From positions 14,453,213 through 14,517,212 of the forward strand of contig OY754975.1 in assembly GCA_963576475.1 (NCBI GenBank): 64,000 nt of DNA, given 5' to 3'. The notes under the pieces are model-generated. The model was not told the origin of the DNA, did not search any database, and saw only the letters and a list, made by a program, of their open reading frames with translations. The stretch comes from Molanna angustata. Its lineage: Eukaryota; Arthropoda; Insecta; Trichoptera; Molannidae. Positions 49,646 through 62,705 of the stretch are shown here, piece after piece. Both the position numbers and the translations under genes were made by a program. The first letter of the stretch is position 1. Each line of letters begins with the position of its first letter.

Positions 49646-52600
49646 CCTCTAATTTTTTAATAAATTTTTTTATTAACGCATTTGACTTGATACAAAGTAT
49701 AAAAGTATGATATGAATTTTTGAAATACTAAGCGAGAACAATCATTATTGGTATTCATTGCATTACATAATATTATGTATAATAATATGTAACGTTGATA
49801 TTTATATACTTGTTTATATTTAGATTTATACATAGTGAAATGATTATTTTTGATAAATTCCACTTTTTACTTTTATTGATTATTCTATTCTACCTACTTA
49901 TGGTACAGTAAACATTTTTTTATTATATTATACAGTAAATTGATTCTTTAGGACATTTATATGTACATACGCAATTTTTTTACTATGAATTTTATAACTG
50001 ATATAAATATATCATCTTGTATCTGTTTTGAAATTCAGTTTTTTTATTCATTTTATTTAGGCATACTTTACAATTATTGTACTGAAAAACATATTTTCTA
50101 AATAAGTTCCATTTGTCTTATTTTCATTTATTCATTATGCGATTACAAATTATCATTATATTGATTTTTTCGTCACCAATTGGATTAGTATTTATTATAT
50201 AATACTACCTTGTAAGCTTACAGTGATGCAATTATGACCAAAAAATGCCATCTTGTAGGTTTTGTTTGAAATTGATGTGGTATTAAATACCATCAATATG
50301 TAATAGAAGAACTAAGTGATTGCCAAAAGGTTTTAAAATAAATCATGTAATCTTTTTATGTAAATATTTCTTTGAAATTTGTATTTAGAGTTTATTATAT
50401 TCTTATTATAAATATGTAATTATTATTAAAATGGTGTAAACATATTTAGCGATGATTTAATTGTGTATATTAATTGTACAAAAATAGTACTTTACAAGTA
50501 CTTAGAATATAAATGAGAAAATTAAATATCAATGTTAGATATTTGGTGGGTTAAAGTTTCTTGTATCAATATACATAGCTAAACGTATATTGTTATACAA
50601 AAATATAGTAAAGAAATTGTTTCTTGCTTGAATTCACTTCTACAACAACCGCTTATTGCACATCCATTCTTAATCTGTTGGATACCAGAGAAAATTTCAT
50701 CACTGTGGCTAAATTCCCTCAATTACTTAGCTATTGCCAATAATATTCCAGCTATGCTTTTGTTTCTATAAAAGACTGTTAAATATTACATAAAGGCATT
50801 TTCATGAACAAAGACTGGATCATTCATTATTAATTTAGTATAATGTAATGTTTTATAACAAACATTACGTGTAAATCTTTAAAAAATATTATTACATCAT
50901 TGATCGTTTAGATTCATTTATCAAACTCATGTGATAATTTTCCCTGGTTTCAAAATGTCGATAGTGTTGTATTTATCAAGTTTTATAAAAAATGTGCAAT
51001 GGACAACCTTAAAATTAATAATCTACATATATAAATTAAAATGCTTTTGATTTAAATATGTGTCTGGATATTTTTCTTTAGTTTAGCTATTATAATATAC
51101 AAGTAAAATATGAAAGTGAGTGATCACTAATCATCCTAAACTCGAGCCAAAATTAAATGAATCATTTCACTATATTATATATAGATAATTTAATGAAATT
51201 TACTATGGTTATTTTATTTTAATAATAATTGGTTTTGAATCAGTAAAAGATTCTCACTGGGCCATAGATGCTATAAAATGGTCCCCTTTATACATCATTA
51301 TTATTTGTCAGCAAATAACTTGCACAGAAAATATTTTTTAAGTAGCATGTCCTATTCTGATTCCTTTCAGAGTATGAAAACATCTATAACCAATGGGCGA
51401 CCATGAATAAAAGGATTTTATCCGCGCGGTGTGACGTAATAAGTCCCGTATAAGTGCAGTCATATTTTTGACATTTCTCATATACTAAAATTCAGACGGA
51501 TAAATTTAGACGAATCAGATTAGGACATAAGTATTTAATTATTTTTTAAGAGATAATGAAAAATCAATTTGAAAGTTTCTGTTTATTTTATACTTCTTTT
51601 CATGTGTTGTGTTTTTGCATTCAGTAATATTTTATATTCTCTATTTGTATCCAAATCTTTTTGCATAGTATGTGAAATTTGAGGTTGTCCATTCGTAAAA
51701 TTGAAATGTGTTGTGGAATAGATGATGTTATGATATCACAGTAGTAGTTGTGTATTGTCAGAATGTCTAGAAAATGAACGAAATTAAAATATTGAACTGT
51801 GAGATTGGTATTTTTTTGTTTAGCCATTCATTCACTGTTGATTTTGTAACATGGTGTATGAAATAAGTGAATTATAAAATTCTTCATAATGGATATTTCC
51901 AACCTCATGCTAAGGATACTCCTTCAATCCAAGTTAGTTGAGCTTAGAGGTACATATAAATATAGTTAGTATTGTTGTTGGTGAATAGTTGTAATATTGT
52001 ACAAACATTATTGATGTGTTTTTTTATTATTTTTTGTGTAAATTAAAACATCCTGTAATAAAGTAAATTGTAATCCATAAGCCAGATAAAATGAAAACAC
52101 ATGTGTCAAAATGTATAGGTACCTATTGATAAATTATGAAAACCCATTTTCTTCGAAATATAAGATATTTGTCGATATATGAAATACGTAGATGCAAATC
52201 TTAATCAATCGCTCTTTTTAATATGATAATTTTCTTCATATTGCATATTATATATTATTTACCATTTTCATGTTTTGTGATGTCAATATCAATTGATTGA
52301 AATTACAATAGTTTCACGTTGCCATTTTTAAACCATTTGATTTTGTTACGGAAGCATATTACACAGTGTTGTTGATTTGTTTGTTTGTTTGTTTGTTTGT
52401 ATTATATTGTATTATATTGTTTGTTTTATGTTGTGGTTGGAAATAATAATACATAATAGTTTAAAGGAGATTGTGTATTATTAAAATATTAAGGACATTA
52501 TTTAATTTAGAATAATAATGTAATACAATATGATCATATTATTTTTTTTCACATTTAGTATTTAGTGATCTGATATTATGTATAGTAAATTGTACCTATA

Positions 52601-52800
52601 GAGACATAACTATAAACTTTGTCTAACAAATACAACATATAAACAATACTGAATATGGGTTTTTACAATTTATTTTAAAATAAATAAATGAAATGGGCTT
52701 TTTATAGTGTATTATCATGTATGTCTAGATATTTTTATGTATAATAGTAATAATTCATCACTGCCTAAAAATTCATAAATATTTGAAAAATAGTATTAAT

Positions 52801-52890
52801 ACATATTTATTTATGTTTTATTAAATACATACATTTATTTTTTATTAAATATATATATTTATGTTTTATTAAATACATATATTTATTTTG
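52801..52890. repeat. Short AT-rich tandem repeat
   Basis: Three units of about 30 bp sharing TTTATTAAATACATA and ATTTATTT words. A TTTG repeat (52374-52400) lies 400 bp before. Confidence 0.7.
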
Positions 52891-55019
52891 TAATGTGTTG
52901 GAATGTACAGTTTTTAACATCCTGTTTGTTTAATTTATATAATTATATATATACTTCATACAATAGCAACATAAAATTCAGACAATTTTATTTTCATTAC
53001 TGGTTTTGATTTAATAACATCAATTTTTCTTTGCCATTCCATTTTGACTATTTTAACACCATTGTGTTTCATAACTGTATTGTAAGACAACTGTGAAATT
53101 TCATTCATTAGTCTTTTTTTGTAACATTGACACAATCAGTATTCATAATTACAGGGTTCCAAAAGAAAATCCCGTAAAATAAGAACAATCAATTGATTTT
53201 ATATTATAATTGCCTACATTTAAACATAATAAGCCTAATCTTGTTTTTTTTAGATCACCACATTTTTATTTTGCATGACTGTCTGTTTCATTCAATAAAT
53301 CCTTTTGTATTTTTGTGTTGGTTAGCTTAAATAGTTGACAATCTGGCAAATTTAGTTGCTAACATTTTAAATATTTCCCTAATCAATGAATTTACAAAGA
53401 TTTACTAATAAATTTTACTCATTGTTTATTAGGGAATATCAAAAACTACTTTTATTATTCTTAATTTGTGACGAATACTGCAGAATTAATTTATCAAACT
53501 AAGCGTGATGTATGTGTTGTCACATCTGGCGAAGTGTAGATTCTTAAATATAACACTAATAAATCTTACCACTGCAAAGATAAACAAGGAAATAGAATTA
53601 TGTATATATTCTTTTATTATTTCAACACAAAAAGGCAAACGGAGCTTATAGAATTTATTATTCTGTTCAATTGAATCAAAAAAAAATTCTACAATATTAA
53701 TTTTGGTTATTGTGTGAATGAGGGGATATTTTTGTTGATGTATTGAAATAATAACCTCGGTACATGTTTCAAATTGACACAGATACAACAAATTTTTGAT
53801 ATTGCTTACTTTATGGTATAAAAAAACTTTGGAGAATGTAAATGAATGTGACAAATGTAGACTTGATGTACTTCAAAGCAGATTATTTAGATTTATTATG
53901 TATTAGTTTGTTTCAAAAACTTTATGTATAATCTCTTAATTACAACCGAAAAGGTGCCTATCATTTCTATTAAACAGTATTTACTATAAACATTGACATT
54001 ATACATAAGCAGGTAAAGAAAAATCATCACTAATATTTACTTATGATTACTCTTAGATATAAAATATACAGAATTCATGTTATTTTTTTAATTTAAAAAT
54101 AATTTTAGTGTCTTTATTCAATTTAATTGACAAAATCATACCTTAAATAATAATAAAAAAATATACAATAAAAAGAAAGTAAAAATGCTATAGTGACCCT
54201 TGTAAATTTATCTATCAAATATATTGATTGATGTAAAAAAAAATTATGTTTGCAAGAAGTTAAAAATCCAAAGTGAATAAAAAGAATTGAATTATAATTT
54301 CCCATAATCTGTGAATTTACAGTAAAAAAAATATTTTGTTAGAATAACTTTATTTTTGTTTATGCAAGTTTTATGACAAGATTTGCAATTATTTTCAATG
54401 TGTAATGTGCATCATATGTACAAATATAATATAAAATATAAATGATATACTTTTGTGTTATTATTTTTGAATGGGTTAATGGTGTATGCATGTTTTTATG
54501 TTATTAAATTAATGCAATATTGTGAAAATATTAGATCTGTCATTTTACAATTTGTAACACAATGTCTTCTTATATGTTTTGGTGAAGCCAAAGCACTGTA
54601 CTTCAAATTTAATAAAGCAATTTTAGAAAATTCATCTTTCATTTATCAACTGTTGAATACATTTTTAAATGGATTGTTTTATTTTTTATGATTTACCCGC
54701 TCTCACATTGGATTATTTCGTAAACTAAACCTCTTGTGATTGTGGAGTAGGGTTATTAGAACTACGAGGACGAATTTTAAGGGGTAGGATTTATGTAAAG
54801 TGAAATATAACAGACAAAGTGACATATGTAAAGTGAAGTGAAATAGACATGTATACCCATAGACAGGCTGTGCCTTGTGGGATTTTTGTGTGCACGGTTG
54901 CTTTGTTATGATTGATATTATGATATTGTGTATTAACCATATACCAAATCTTAAATAAATAAATTAAGGCTATTTTGCATAATTGGAGAGAAAAGGAATA
55001 TTTTTGACTTAAATACACA

Positions 55020-55911
55020 TTTATTTATTTACTCTATCATCGTTTTAGTTATCTCAAATGTTTTCAAATCATTTTATAAAATAATACGTTTTTAATGATA
55101 AAAACATTTGCTAAAAGTTTGTCGGTAAAAATATTAAAAATATAAATTGAATTTAAGAGTTGTGAGATAATGGCAGAAAAATTAAAAAGGACGTGGACTT
55201 ACTGTGCCAGCTTCTCTCTCACATTGCATTCTTCTTTCCTTCTCATCATTGGTTCAAAAAATATTCACTTCGATGTAATATAATGTGTGAATGCCACAAA
55301 TTTTTCTAAACTTTTTTTAATAGTATGTGCCATGAAGGTATAGTATGTGCACTGTGCGAGGTTAGTTTTTAGTCTTTGTAGGTAAGTATATGTGCACAGC
55401 ACCAAGTGAGAAGTGAGTATTCAGACTGAAGTGGTCTACTCTCGCACGAAGAAGGGGTGAGAGTAGTGTTGCCACATTCAAGGTATGGATGTTGGTTAGA
55501 ATGATGTCAGGAAGATGATCTATCATCTGCGCCAACAAGAGTATTTCTCCACAGATTAATATAAAATTAATTAAGGTCAAACGTTTTTGCCGAAACTACT
55601 CAGCATTACCAAGGTCTAAATGAAACTAAATTTGAAAAGGGTAAGAATCCAATATAATAATGTTTTATAAATAATATATTTTTATTTATCAAATATGTAC
55701 ATCAAACCACAACATTTTATTGTACTCAATTGACAAAAAACATCATATAAATTATGTAGACAAGCACTGCTTATAAAAAAAAACAAAATTAGAATGTTTT
55801 GTCAATTTTCAGAAGTGTTGTTGTGAATTTTTCTCTGACTTCTAAATCTCGTGCTATGTTATGAATTATTAAGTAAACAAAGAGTATATAATACCTAACG
55901 AATATATAAAG
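55020..55911 (+). promoter_or_regulatory. frj: Candidate 5' region of the acyltransferase gene
   Basis: No exon recognised. A TATATA-like word at 55885-55890 lies only 25 bp before the ATG and is probably too close to be the core promoter. A TTTTCAG at 55806-55812 could be the acceptor of a 5' noncoding exon. Sequence around 55380-55460 is less AT-rich. Transcription start unknown. Confidence 0.3.
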
Positions 55912-56120
55912 ATGGAATTGAGAGATATTACATTTATATTTACACTCTTTTGCTGTATGATATTTTCGAGTCAATATAAAAACGAAACAGCGCAGGAAAA
56001 AAAGATTTATGGTGCTTTTATAGGTTTATTGGTTATATTTTTGATATCTGGTGAACACATGTTCCATCCTATCTTTATAACACTTATTAATTCTATAATT
56101 ATTTTGCAAGGAGATAAAAG
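55912..56120 (+). CDS. frj: MBOAT7/farjavit-type acyltransferase, exon 1
   Basis: Starts at ATG 55912, the first ATG after an in-frame TAA at 55870; donor GTATGT. Reads MELRDITFIFTLFCCMIFSS, then a hydrophobic segment IYGAFIGLLVIFLISGEHMF and HPIFITLINSIIILQGDKR with a split arginine. The pattern (membrane helix, GxHxxHP-like turn, second helix) matches the N-terminus of human MBOAT7. The enzyme is an ER multipass protein that transfers polyunsaturated acyl-CoA, typically arachidonoyl or its insect substitute, to lysophosphatidylinositol. Gene symbol by homology to Drosophila farjavit. Confidence 0.85.
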
Positions 56121-56718
56121 GTATGTTAACTACCCCTATTTTGATTTGTGTTAACTTTGTCATTTATAAATTCATACAAGCCGTAGGTGACAATTTGACA
56201 AACTATTATTTGTTTGTGTGTCCTATATAACGACCATGTCATTGGCTATCCATTCTTGAAAGAGATCCACAGTAGGCCACTTGTAAATAATAACCAAGAT
56301 TGAAATTTAATATTTTCTAATACCTGCATCTTCTGACTCTTGTAATACCCTTTTGAAGGTTGAGCAGGTTAAATACCTAGCCAATTGTACAGTGAACTGC
56401 CTGCGCCTTCGGTACATAATAATATGTACAAGAAAGTAGCTATCTGTCAGGTGGTCAAAGAATTGATTGTTAATGGGGTTAATAATGTCATGTATCCTAG
56501 GCTACAACTTGAGGGCTATATAAGACTCCCCATGAGGTTATCAAAGCTGGGACAGCCATTATTCATTCCTGGGTATAAAATGGTACACTGAACTGGATAG
56601 AAATAATATAAAATGAAAAACACTGACAACTTGTTAACTTTTAAAAAAAGGTTGAAATAATTTCTTCCTCGTACCATTTGAATGTTTTAATTTAGTGTGT
56701 GTATGACATGTTTGTGAT

Positions 56719-56940
56719 GAAAGAGTGCCAAAAAGGATCATTTATTTAAAGCCCCAAGGTAGACGTAGTGTCGGTAGACCCAAACTCCGATGGCTGGATG
56801 GTGTGCAGCGGGACGTAGAAGCAGTTGGAATAAGGGATTGGAGGAGTGCCTGTCAGGATAGAGGAAGATGGCGACGAATGCTGGAGGAGGCCAAGGTCCA
56901 CAACGGGCTGTAGAGCCAGTGATGATGATGATGATGACAT
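56719..56940 (+). mobile_element. RTE-like LINE 3' end in acyltransferase intron 1
   Basis: Reads VPKRIIYLKPQGRRSVGRPK, LRWLDGVQRDVEAVGIRDWR and RRMLEEAKVHNGL, a stop and then GATGATGATGATGATGA. Only the C-terminal tail of the LINE protein is present, in sense orientation with the host gene. Open through its whole length. Confidence 0.7.
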
Positions 56941-57292
56941 GTTTGTGTGATGTTTTGTGTATCTTTATATTAATTGTTTTGTGTATCTTTATATTAATTG
57001 TAAATATAAATAATCAATTTTTATGAACTCTGATGTTTTGTGTGCCTTACTGTAGACTCTTTTTCTTTTATGTATCTTGAAAGGTTTGTGAATTCCTTCC
57101 GGAAGCACAAGGTTTCTTTCTTTTCGGGGAGAATTTCAAATTTATTTGTGATATTTTTTATACTTTGTCATGATATATCCTGTATCCTTTTTATACTTTC
57201 ATATTAATAAATTTACTTTACTTTACCTGGTCATATTCAAAGTTTAATCATATCTTAAAACTAAATTATGTATATCTGCATTTTGTTTTTAG

Positions 57293-57594
57293 AGTGATGC
57301 ACATACAATGTTTTGTTTTTTCATGGGCTTATTTGATGTTGTTACATTTGAATTTAATAAATGTACCGTGGCAGACTATTGCTATACACATGATTATAAC
57401 ACTCAGATTGGTAGGACTGAGTTTTGAAATCAATGCGTCGTACCTAAGTAAAAACAGAAAACGTATAAATTTTGAAGAATGTATGGTCAATGAGACAATC
57501 TTGAAACATATATCTGTAACAGAAGAGTTACCCTATGATCCAGATATAGAAGATATTTGTCTCTACACATTCAACTTTGTTGGTTTGCACAGAG
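57293..57594 (+). CDS. frj: MBOAT7/farjavit-type acyltransferase, exon 2
   Basis: Acceptor TTTTTAG, donor GTAAAT. Starts RVMHIQCFVFSWAYLMLLHL, then IITLRLVGLSFEINASYL, which aligns with LLLTLKLVSLASEVQDLH of human MBOAT7. The end YDPDIEDICLYTFNFVGLHR corresponds to the human LMETLSYSYCYVGIMT region before GPFF. Two membrane segments are apparent. Phase 2 in, phase 1 out. Confidence 0.88.
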
Positions 57595-57979
57595 GTAAAT
57601 TAAATTTATAATTGACTAGTCTTTAAATACAATTATAAATTCCTAAATAAATGTCTAGAACAGAGGGATGGTGATTTTTTGCTTTTCCTGGGTTTCAAGA
57701 TTTTCAATTTTTATGACAACTGGGTTTTTTATATTCTCATAAAGAACACTGAAATGACACCATCTTTTCTTTGTCTCACTTAGCACAAATGTAGTGACTC
57801 GTAGCAGCTTGGTGTACATCATAACTGCTAAATGGCTTACCTGATAAGTTGACATTTGAACTGAGTGCTCAACACTTTATGAAATCATTATGTATGAAAG
57901 GTATCAACTTCAATACAAAATAAACAAATTTAATCATTGTCACTGTTGTGTAAAAGATTTTTACAATTTATGTATTCAG

Positions 57980-58131
57980 GTCCGTACTACAAATGGAAGA
58001 CTTACAATGACTATATGAATTTACCTTTCATGGATGTTGAAGATATAACTGTAAAAACATTGGACAGAATGAAAAATGTTCCTGTTTGTTTTGTTGTTTT
58101 CTTTTGGTTAAAATTATTCTACCCATTGAAG
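57980..58131 (+). CDS. frj: MBOAT7/farjavit-type acyltransferase, exon 3
   Basis: Acceptor TATTCAG, donor GTATAC. Reads GPYYKWKTYNDYMNLPF, the counterpart of GPFFRYRTYLDWLEQPF in human MBOAT7, a hallmark of this subfamily. It ends in a hydrophobic helix PVCFVVFFWLKLFYPLK. Phase 0 out. The following intron (4.1 kb) carries two antisense LINEs. Confidence 0.9.
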
Positions 58132-58339
58132 GTATACCATTTCTTCTTTAAAGTACAGTTTGTCATAATATTGTAAAATTAATTTGTTGAAATCTTTTCA
58201 AGAAACAGTTTTCTATAAGACTGTAAGTTTCCTTATCGTTTTGTTCAGTGATGAGTGACACAATTATACCATATCAACTCTACATATATTATACTTTGTC
58301 TACATTATTTTCGATTCTGGGCCATATACCATTATTATA

Positions 58340-59640
58340 TTTCTATCATCATCATCATAATCACTGGCGCTACAGTCCGCTAGGGACCCTGGCCTCCTCC
58401 AGAAATCGTCTTCATCCCTCCCTATCCACCGCCAGTCTTCTAGTTCCAGCATATCATCCAGCCATCTCAACCTAGGTCTACCTCTACTTCTTCTCCCTTC
58501 GGGACATGTGTCTAATACCTTTATAGAAATATGGTCATCATCCATCCGGCAAACATGTCCAAGCCAACGTAGGCGCTGAATTTTAATAAATTTGTTTCGT
58601 TGTACATTGCCTCTAGCTCATGATTATACCGTATTCTCCAGGCCCCTCCATCGTTAGTTGAGCCAAAGATTTTCCTTAATATTGTGTACAGCCCTGGCGT
58701 AATCCATTATGTGTTCAGAATTGTTTTGATGTGCTTGACTGGATTTTTATATGACAGAAGGTGCTGGACATGTTTGGAGGGAAACCCATCTCCAACATTT
58801 CTTTGTACAATTTTGCTCTGTTTACACTATCATAGGCAGCCTTGAATTCCACGAATAGATGATGAGTCTCGATATTGAATTTACAAGTTTTTTCAAGTAT
58901 CTGTGGAAGAGAGAATATTTGGAAAATAGTTGACCTGTCTGCCCGAAATCTGCTTTGAGTTCTGCTGGTATGTCATCATAGCCTGGAGATTTGTTGTTCT
59001 TAAAACATTTTATTGATCTTATTATCTCTTCCCGGCTAGGTTCTAGCTGTTCACTATCATCACCAGCAAGGCAAGTCCTGGCTCCTCTATTTCTTCATGT
59101 CTCGAACCCAACATAGTCCAACGCTTCAAAATATCCACTCTGTCGTTAAGTATATCCCCATTTTTACTTCTACATACATGCTGTGATTCTTGCTTTGAAT
59201 TTTTTTCTTTGTAGGTTAACAGCTCTGTAGAACTTTCTACTTTCATTCTGGGATCTGAATGATTCAAGCTCTTGGAATTGTTTTTTGATGAATTCTGTCT
59301 TCTTTGTTCTATGTAAGAGTTTTTCCCACCTTCTTTTATCTTTGTAGTCTTTCTCTGTACTCCTGGTGTTTCTTTGTGCTGCATTCGGAGATCAGCTTCA
59401 TTTTTCTTTCTTGTTACTATTTCACATTCCTTGTCAAACTAGGTCAATCTTCTGTTTGATTGCACTGTTCCCGATACATTTTCTGTGGGGCTTTTTAACT
59501 TTTTCTGAAATTCCTCCCATATTTCATCGACGGGTGTGTTCTCATTTATTTCTTGTAGTGATTGCTCCACTTTTTCTCTATACCTTACTTGATATTTCTT
59601 CAGGATTTCGGTATTAGTCTTGGGTTTTCATTCTACTTTG
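58340..59640 (-). pseudogene. Degenerate RTE-like LINE in acyltransferase intron 3
   Basis: Reverse strand has a C-terminal end GRRSRGRPRLRWLDDMLELE (about 58430-58510) with a GATGATGATGA-type tail at 58345-58360; the palm region around 58790-58880 encodes FNIETHHLFVEFKAAYDSV-like sequence, where the family has FIDFKAAYDS. N-terminal linker-like KNGDILNDRVDILKRW lies at 59041-59170. Large internal parts, including the YADD box, are missing. Confidence 0.65.
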
Positions 59641-60243
59641 TGCGTTTTTGCCATAGAGATGCGGGCACTCAATTTTGCTACTACCAAGTAATTATATTTC
59701 TATACAAGATATAATGATTCATTTCAAAAGATAAAGTAGAAATAGATTTTTCCATAGAAGAAATTATGAAATCAGGCATTTCCATTTCAAGTTTCATAAA
59801 AATATATTATGTTATTGTCATTAATTGATCAACAAAAGACAGTACCATGCATTCGATGACAGATGATGATTTGATTTCTTTTAGTGCCTGATTTACCAGA
59901 TTATTTTGATATACAATTATTTGATGTAAAAAAGCAAAATTATTTCTATTGTGATATACATAATAATAAGGTTTATTTATAACTCCTGAGATCAATTATA
60001 TGTTTACTTGTACAAGAAACTAGTCTATAATTCTTAGATTATATATGATACAGATACCTAGTCAGCGCAATGAATGTATGCCAACTAAAACTACGAGGAA
60101 ACAGACGAATTTCTAGTATACGTACACCTATCAATACGCACACCTACATAATATGTAGACCAACCGATCTACTGCCTCACACACACATGTAAAAAAAACT
60201 TGGCATACATTTGAATTCGAAATTTGTACTACACGCGGCTTCT

Positions 60244-62176
60244 TCTTCTTCTTCTTCAATGGCGCTACAGCCCATATCGAGCCTTGGCCTCCGTCAGTCT
60301 TCGCCTCCAGCTTCTCCTATCTTCTGCAGCAACTTTCCAACTGCCCGGCACTTGCAGTAGTTGGGAAGCATCCCTTCCAACTTCGTCCTCCCATCGCAGC
60401 CGCGGTCTTCCAACCTTTCGTCTTCCACCTGGATGTCCACACAGAACTTTCTTTGGTATTCGCTGTGGTGGCATTCTCTGTACATGTCCGGCCCATCTCA
60501 ATCTGCTCAATCTGACATGCACAGAGAGCCTCGAAGTTTTGTAGATAGCATACAGCTCATTATTGTATCTAATCCTCCAGGCGTCACCATCAGGCACAGG
60601 TCCTAGGATTCTACGAAGCACTCGTCTCTCAAACGTGTCCAGTATTTCAGCAGATTTGGCTGTAAGTGTCCATGCTTCACATCCATATGTTACAACTGTT
60701 CTAATAATGGTTTTATACAGCGTGATTTTCGTTTTTCTATGGACACTTCTTGATTTGAACACCGGTAGAAGAGAGAAGAATGCTCCGTTACCTGTTGTTA
60801 TTCTGTTTTTTATTTCTGTTGTGTCCTCATTATCTTTGTTGATTGTGGAACCCAGGTATTTAAAGTCTTCAACAGTTTCAAAGTCATAATTGTCTTTCAA
60901 ATGTATTGTGTTTCCTTGCCAACGGTTTGCGCTTCTGGTCTGTTTCATTGCTTTTGTTTTATTTTTATTGATCTGCAGACCTACTTCTGCTGCTGCCGTT
61001 TCAAGTGGCTCAAAGACTTCTCGAATAGCTGCGAGGGATCTGCCCATAATATTAAGGTCATCCGCATAACCCACTATTTGGCTACTCTTATAGTGTATAG
61101 TGGAGCTGGTGTCTACGGATGTTTTCCTAATGACATACTCTAGGGCTAGATTGAAGAGTGTGGGTGCCAAGCCATCGCCCTGCTTAAGACCTTGAGATAC
61201 TAAGAACCCCTCAGTCATCTCACCCTCTATCTTGACTTTGCATTTCGTACTACTCATTGTTGTTTTCACTAATCTTACAAGCTTCGTTGGAATTTTAAAA
61301 GCAAGTAATATTTCGTAGAGCTTTTCCCGACTTATACTGTCATACGCTTGTTTAAAGTCTATAAATAGCTGGTATACGTCAACGTCGAACTCCCAGCATT
61401 TTGACAGTATCTGTCTCACTGTGAACAGTTGATCAGTAGTTGCTCTGTTTCTTCTGAACCCAGCTTGGTATTCCCCTATGATAGTTTCTGAATAGTGTTC
61501 TATCTTTTCTTTTAATATGATTGTTAGTACTTTATATGCAGTGCTTAATAGTGAGATGCCTCTATAATTTTCACATTTGAGTTTGTCTCCTTTTTTGTGT
61601 ATTGGACATATGATGCTCAGCTGCCATTCTTCAGGGATTTCTTCTATACGCCAAATTTTAGTTATTAGCTGATGAAGTAACCTATGTAGGTGTTCACTGC
61701 CATACTTTATCAGTTCAGATGCGATATTATCCACCCCGGGTGTCTTATTATTTTTGAGCTTCTTTATTGCTAGCTTTGTTTCTGTCAGGGTTGGTGGATT
61801 CACCTCCTGATCTTCCTCTGGTGGTATAATTGCTGTTGGCTGGTTTCCTGTGTTTGCGTGTGGGTTGAGTAGCTGCTGAAAATAATCCTTCCATCTGTCC
61901 TTTATCTTGTTAGCATCCGCTATGATGTCACCATTTGTATCTCGGCATAGAGTAGTATTCGGCTTAAATCCTTTCTTAAAAATGTTGACTCCTCTATATG
62001 CTTCCCGTACATTATTTTCTGTGAAGTCCTTTTCTACTTTCAGCAATATATTATTCATGTATGCCCTCTTTTTCTTTCTCAGAAGTTTTTTCGATTCTCT
62101 CCTTGCTTCCTCGTATGCTTGTTTTTTTGCTCTGGTTTCTCGTTCTATATACACTCTTCTAAGCCTATTTTTATTT
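60244..62176 (-). mobile_element. 5'-truncated RTE-type LINE with intact RT frame
   Basis: Flanked by a perfect 14-bp duplication TACACGCGGCTTCT (60230-60243 and 62177-62190), the signature of target-primed reverse transcription. The 3' end (low coordinates) carries a GAAGAA-type tail. One open frame fills the element from its truncated 5' end; the endonuclease part is lost. Antisense in intron 3 of the acyltransferase gene. Confidence 0.9.
60265..62176 (-). CDS. RTE-type LINE reverse transcriptase, N-terminally truncated
   Basis: At least 629 codons without a stop. RT motifs in order: NNKTPGVDNIASELIK, IICPIHKKGDKLKCENYRGI, AGFRRNRATTDQLFTVRQIL, DVYQLFIDFKQAYDSISREK (motif A Asp), GLKQGDGLAPTLFNLALE, IVGYADDLNIMGR (catalytic YADD). 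C-terminal part: VTYGCEAWTLTAKSAEILDT, RLRWAGHVQRMPPQRI and GGRRKVGRPRLRWEDEV, ending AKARYGL. No upstream Met is needed, because the frame runs into the truncation point; the GTG at 62154 is not a likely start. RTE or a related clade (no RNase H seen). Confidence 0.9.
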
Positions 62177-62264
62177 TACACGCGGCTTCTGTACATTATA
62201 ATTCTATGCTATAATTCAATTTTTTTACAATCCACATTAGTATCATTATTCATTATATTTTCAG

Positions 62265-62476
62265 CATTATATCTTAGATATAAATGAGAATAATCTAGGA
62301 ACATATTGGTATTGGTACAACATACCCCAATTTATAATACTATTGCTTCATCGTAACATGATAGGTGCAATATGCGAGACTATGTGTATTGATGCAGGTC
62401 TCGGAGTCTATCCAGATAAATGTAAAAATAAACCTGGAGCAGGACCCACACAAAACTTGGAATTATTACAAGAATT
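62265..62476 (+). CDS. frj: MBOAT7/farjavit-type acyltransferase, exon 4
   Basis: Acceptor TTTTCAG. Reads HYILDINENNLGTYWYWYNI, then HRNMIGAICETMCIDAGLGV and YPDKCKNKPGAGPTQNLELL. The human counterpart includes AAECGCIAAGFGAYP and GGGPTLQ. The donor is best placed at GTATGT (62477), giving two leftover bases. A donor six bases later would also keep an open frame with a different acceptor for the next exon. Confidence 0.85.
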
Positions 62477-62705
62477 GTATGTTTATTTCTGCATTATATT
62501 TAAAAATACATTTAACAAACTCAATTTATTATATTAATAAAACAAAGTGTCTGTCTATATGTGCATCATATCATCATAATATATGTACCAGCCGTAGTGT
62601 TAAACCTAGGAACTTTTGTATGGGTGTTTCTGAGAGGTTAATCCACTATTTAGTTTTTTAAAATGATGAAAAGATTTTTTTTTTCGATTTACATACACAT
62701 TGGTA

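Larger units (their letters stand above)
42671..55911. other. Transposon-poor intergenic or extended 3' UTR region, 13 kb
   Basis: No convincing coding exon and no recognisable LINE, SINE or DNA element, in contrast to the rest of the window. The top strand looks T-rich over A and G-rich over C in much of 47500-53000, with many AATAAA sites. It contains the minisatellite (46752-47462), a perfect hairpin (45468-45518), a small AT-rich tandem repeat (52801-52890) and a GC-rich patch (49490-49645). Short ORFs of up to about 120 codons are present but have low-complexity I/F/Y/K composition and no recognised domain. Long 3' UTR, UTR-like noncoding RNA, or intergenic sequence are all possible. Confidence 0.6.

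Noticed and set aside
53486..53854. Reverse frame of 122 codons
   Set aside because: Low-complexity I/F/S/Y composition expected by chance in T-rich DNA; no motif.
55885..55890. TATA box for the acyltransferase gene
   Set aside because: Only about 25 bp before the start codon and in a region where TATATA is expected by chance.
60265..62154. 629-codon frame as a possible host gene
   Set aside because: YADD reverse transcriptase, target-site duplication and LINE tail make it a retrotransposon.
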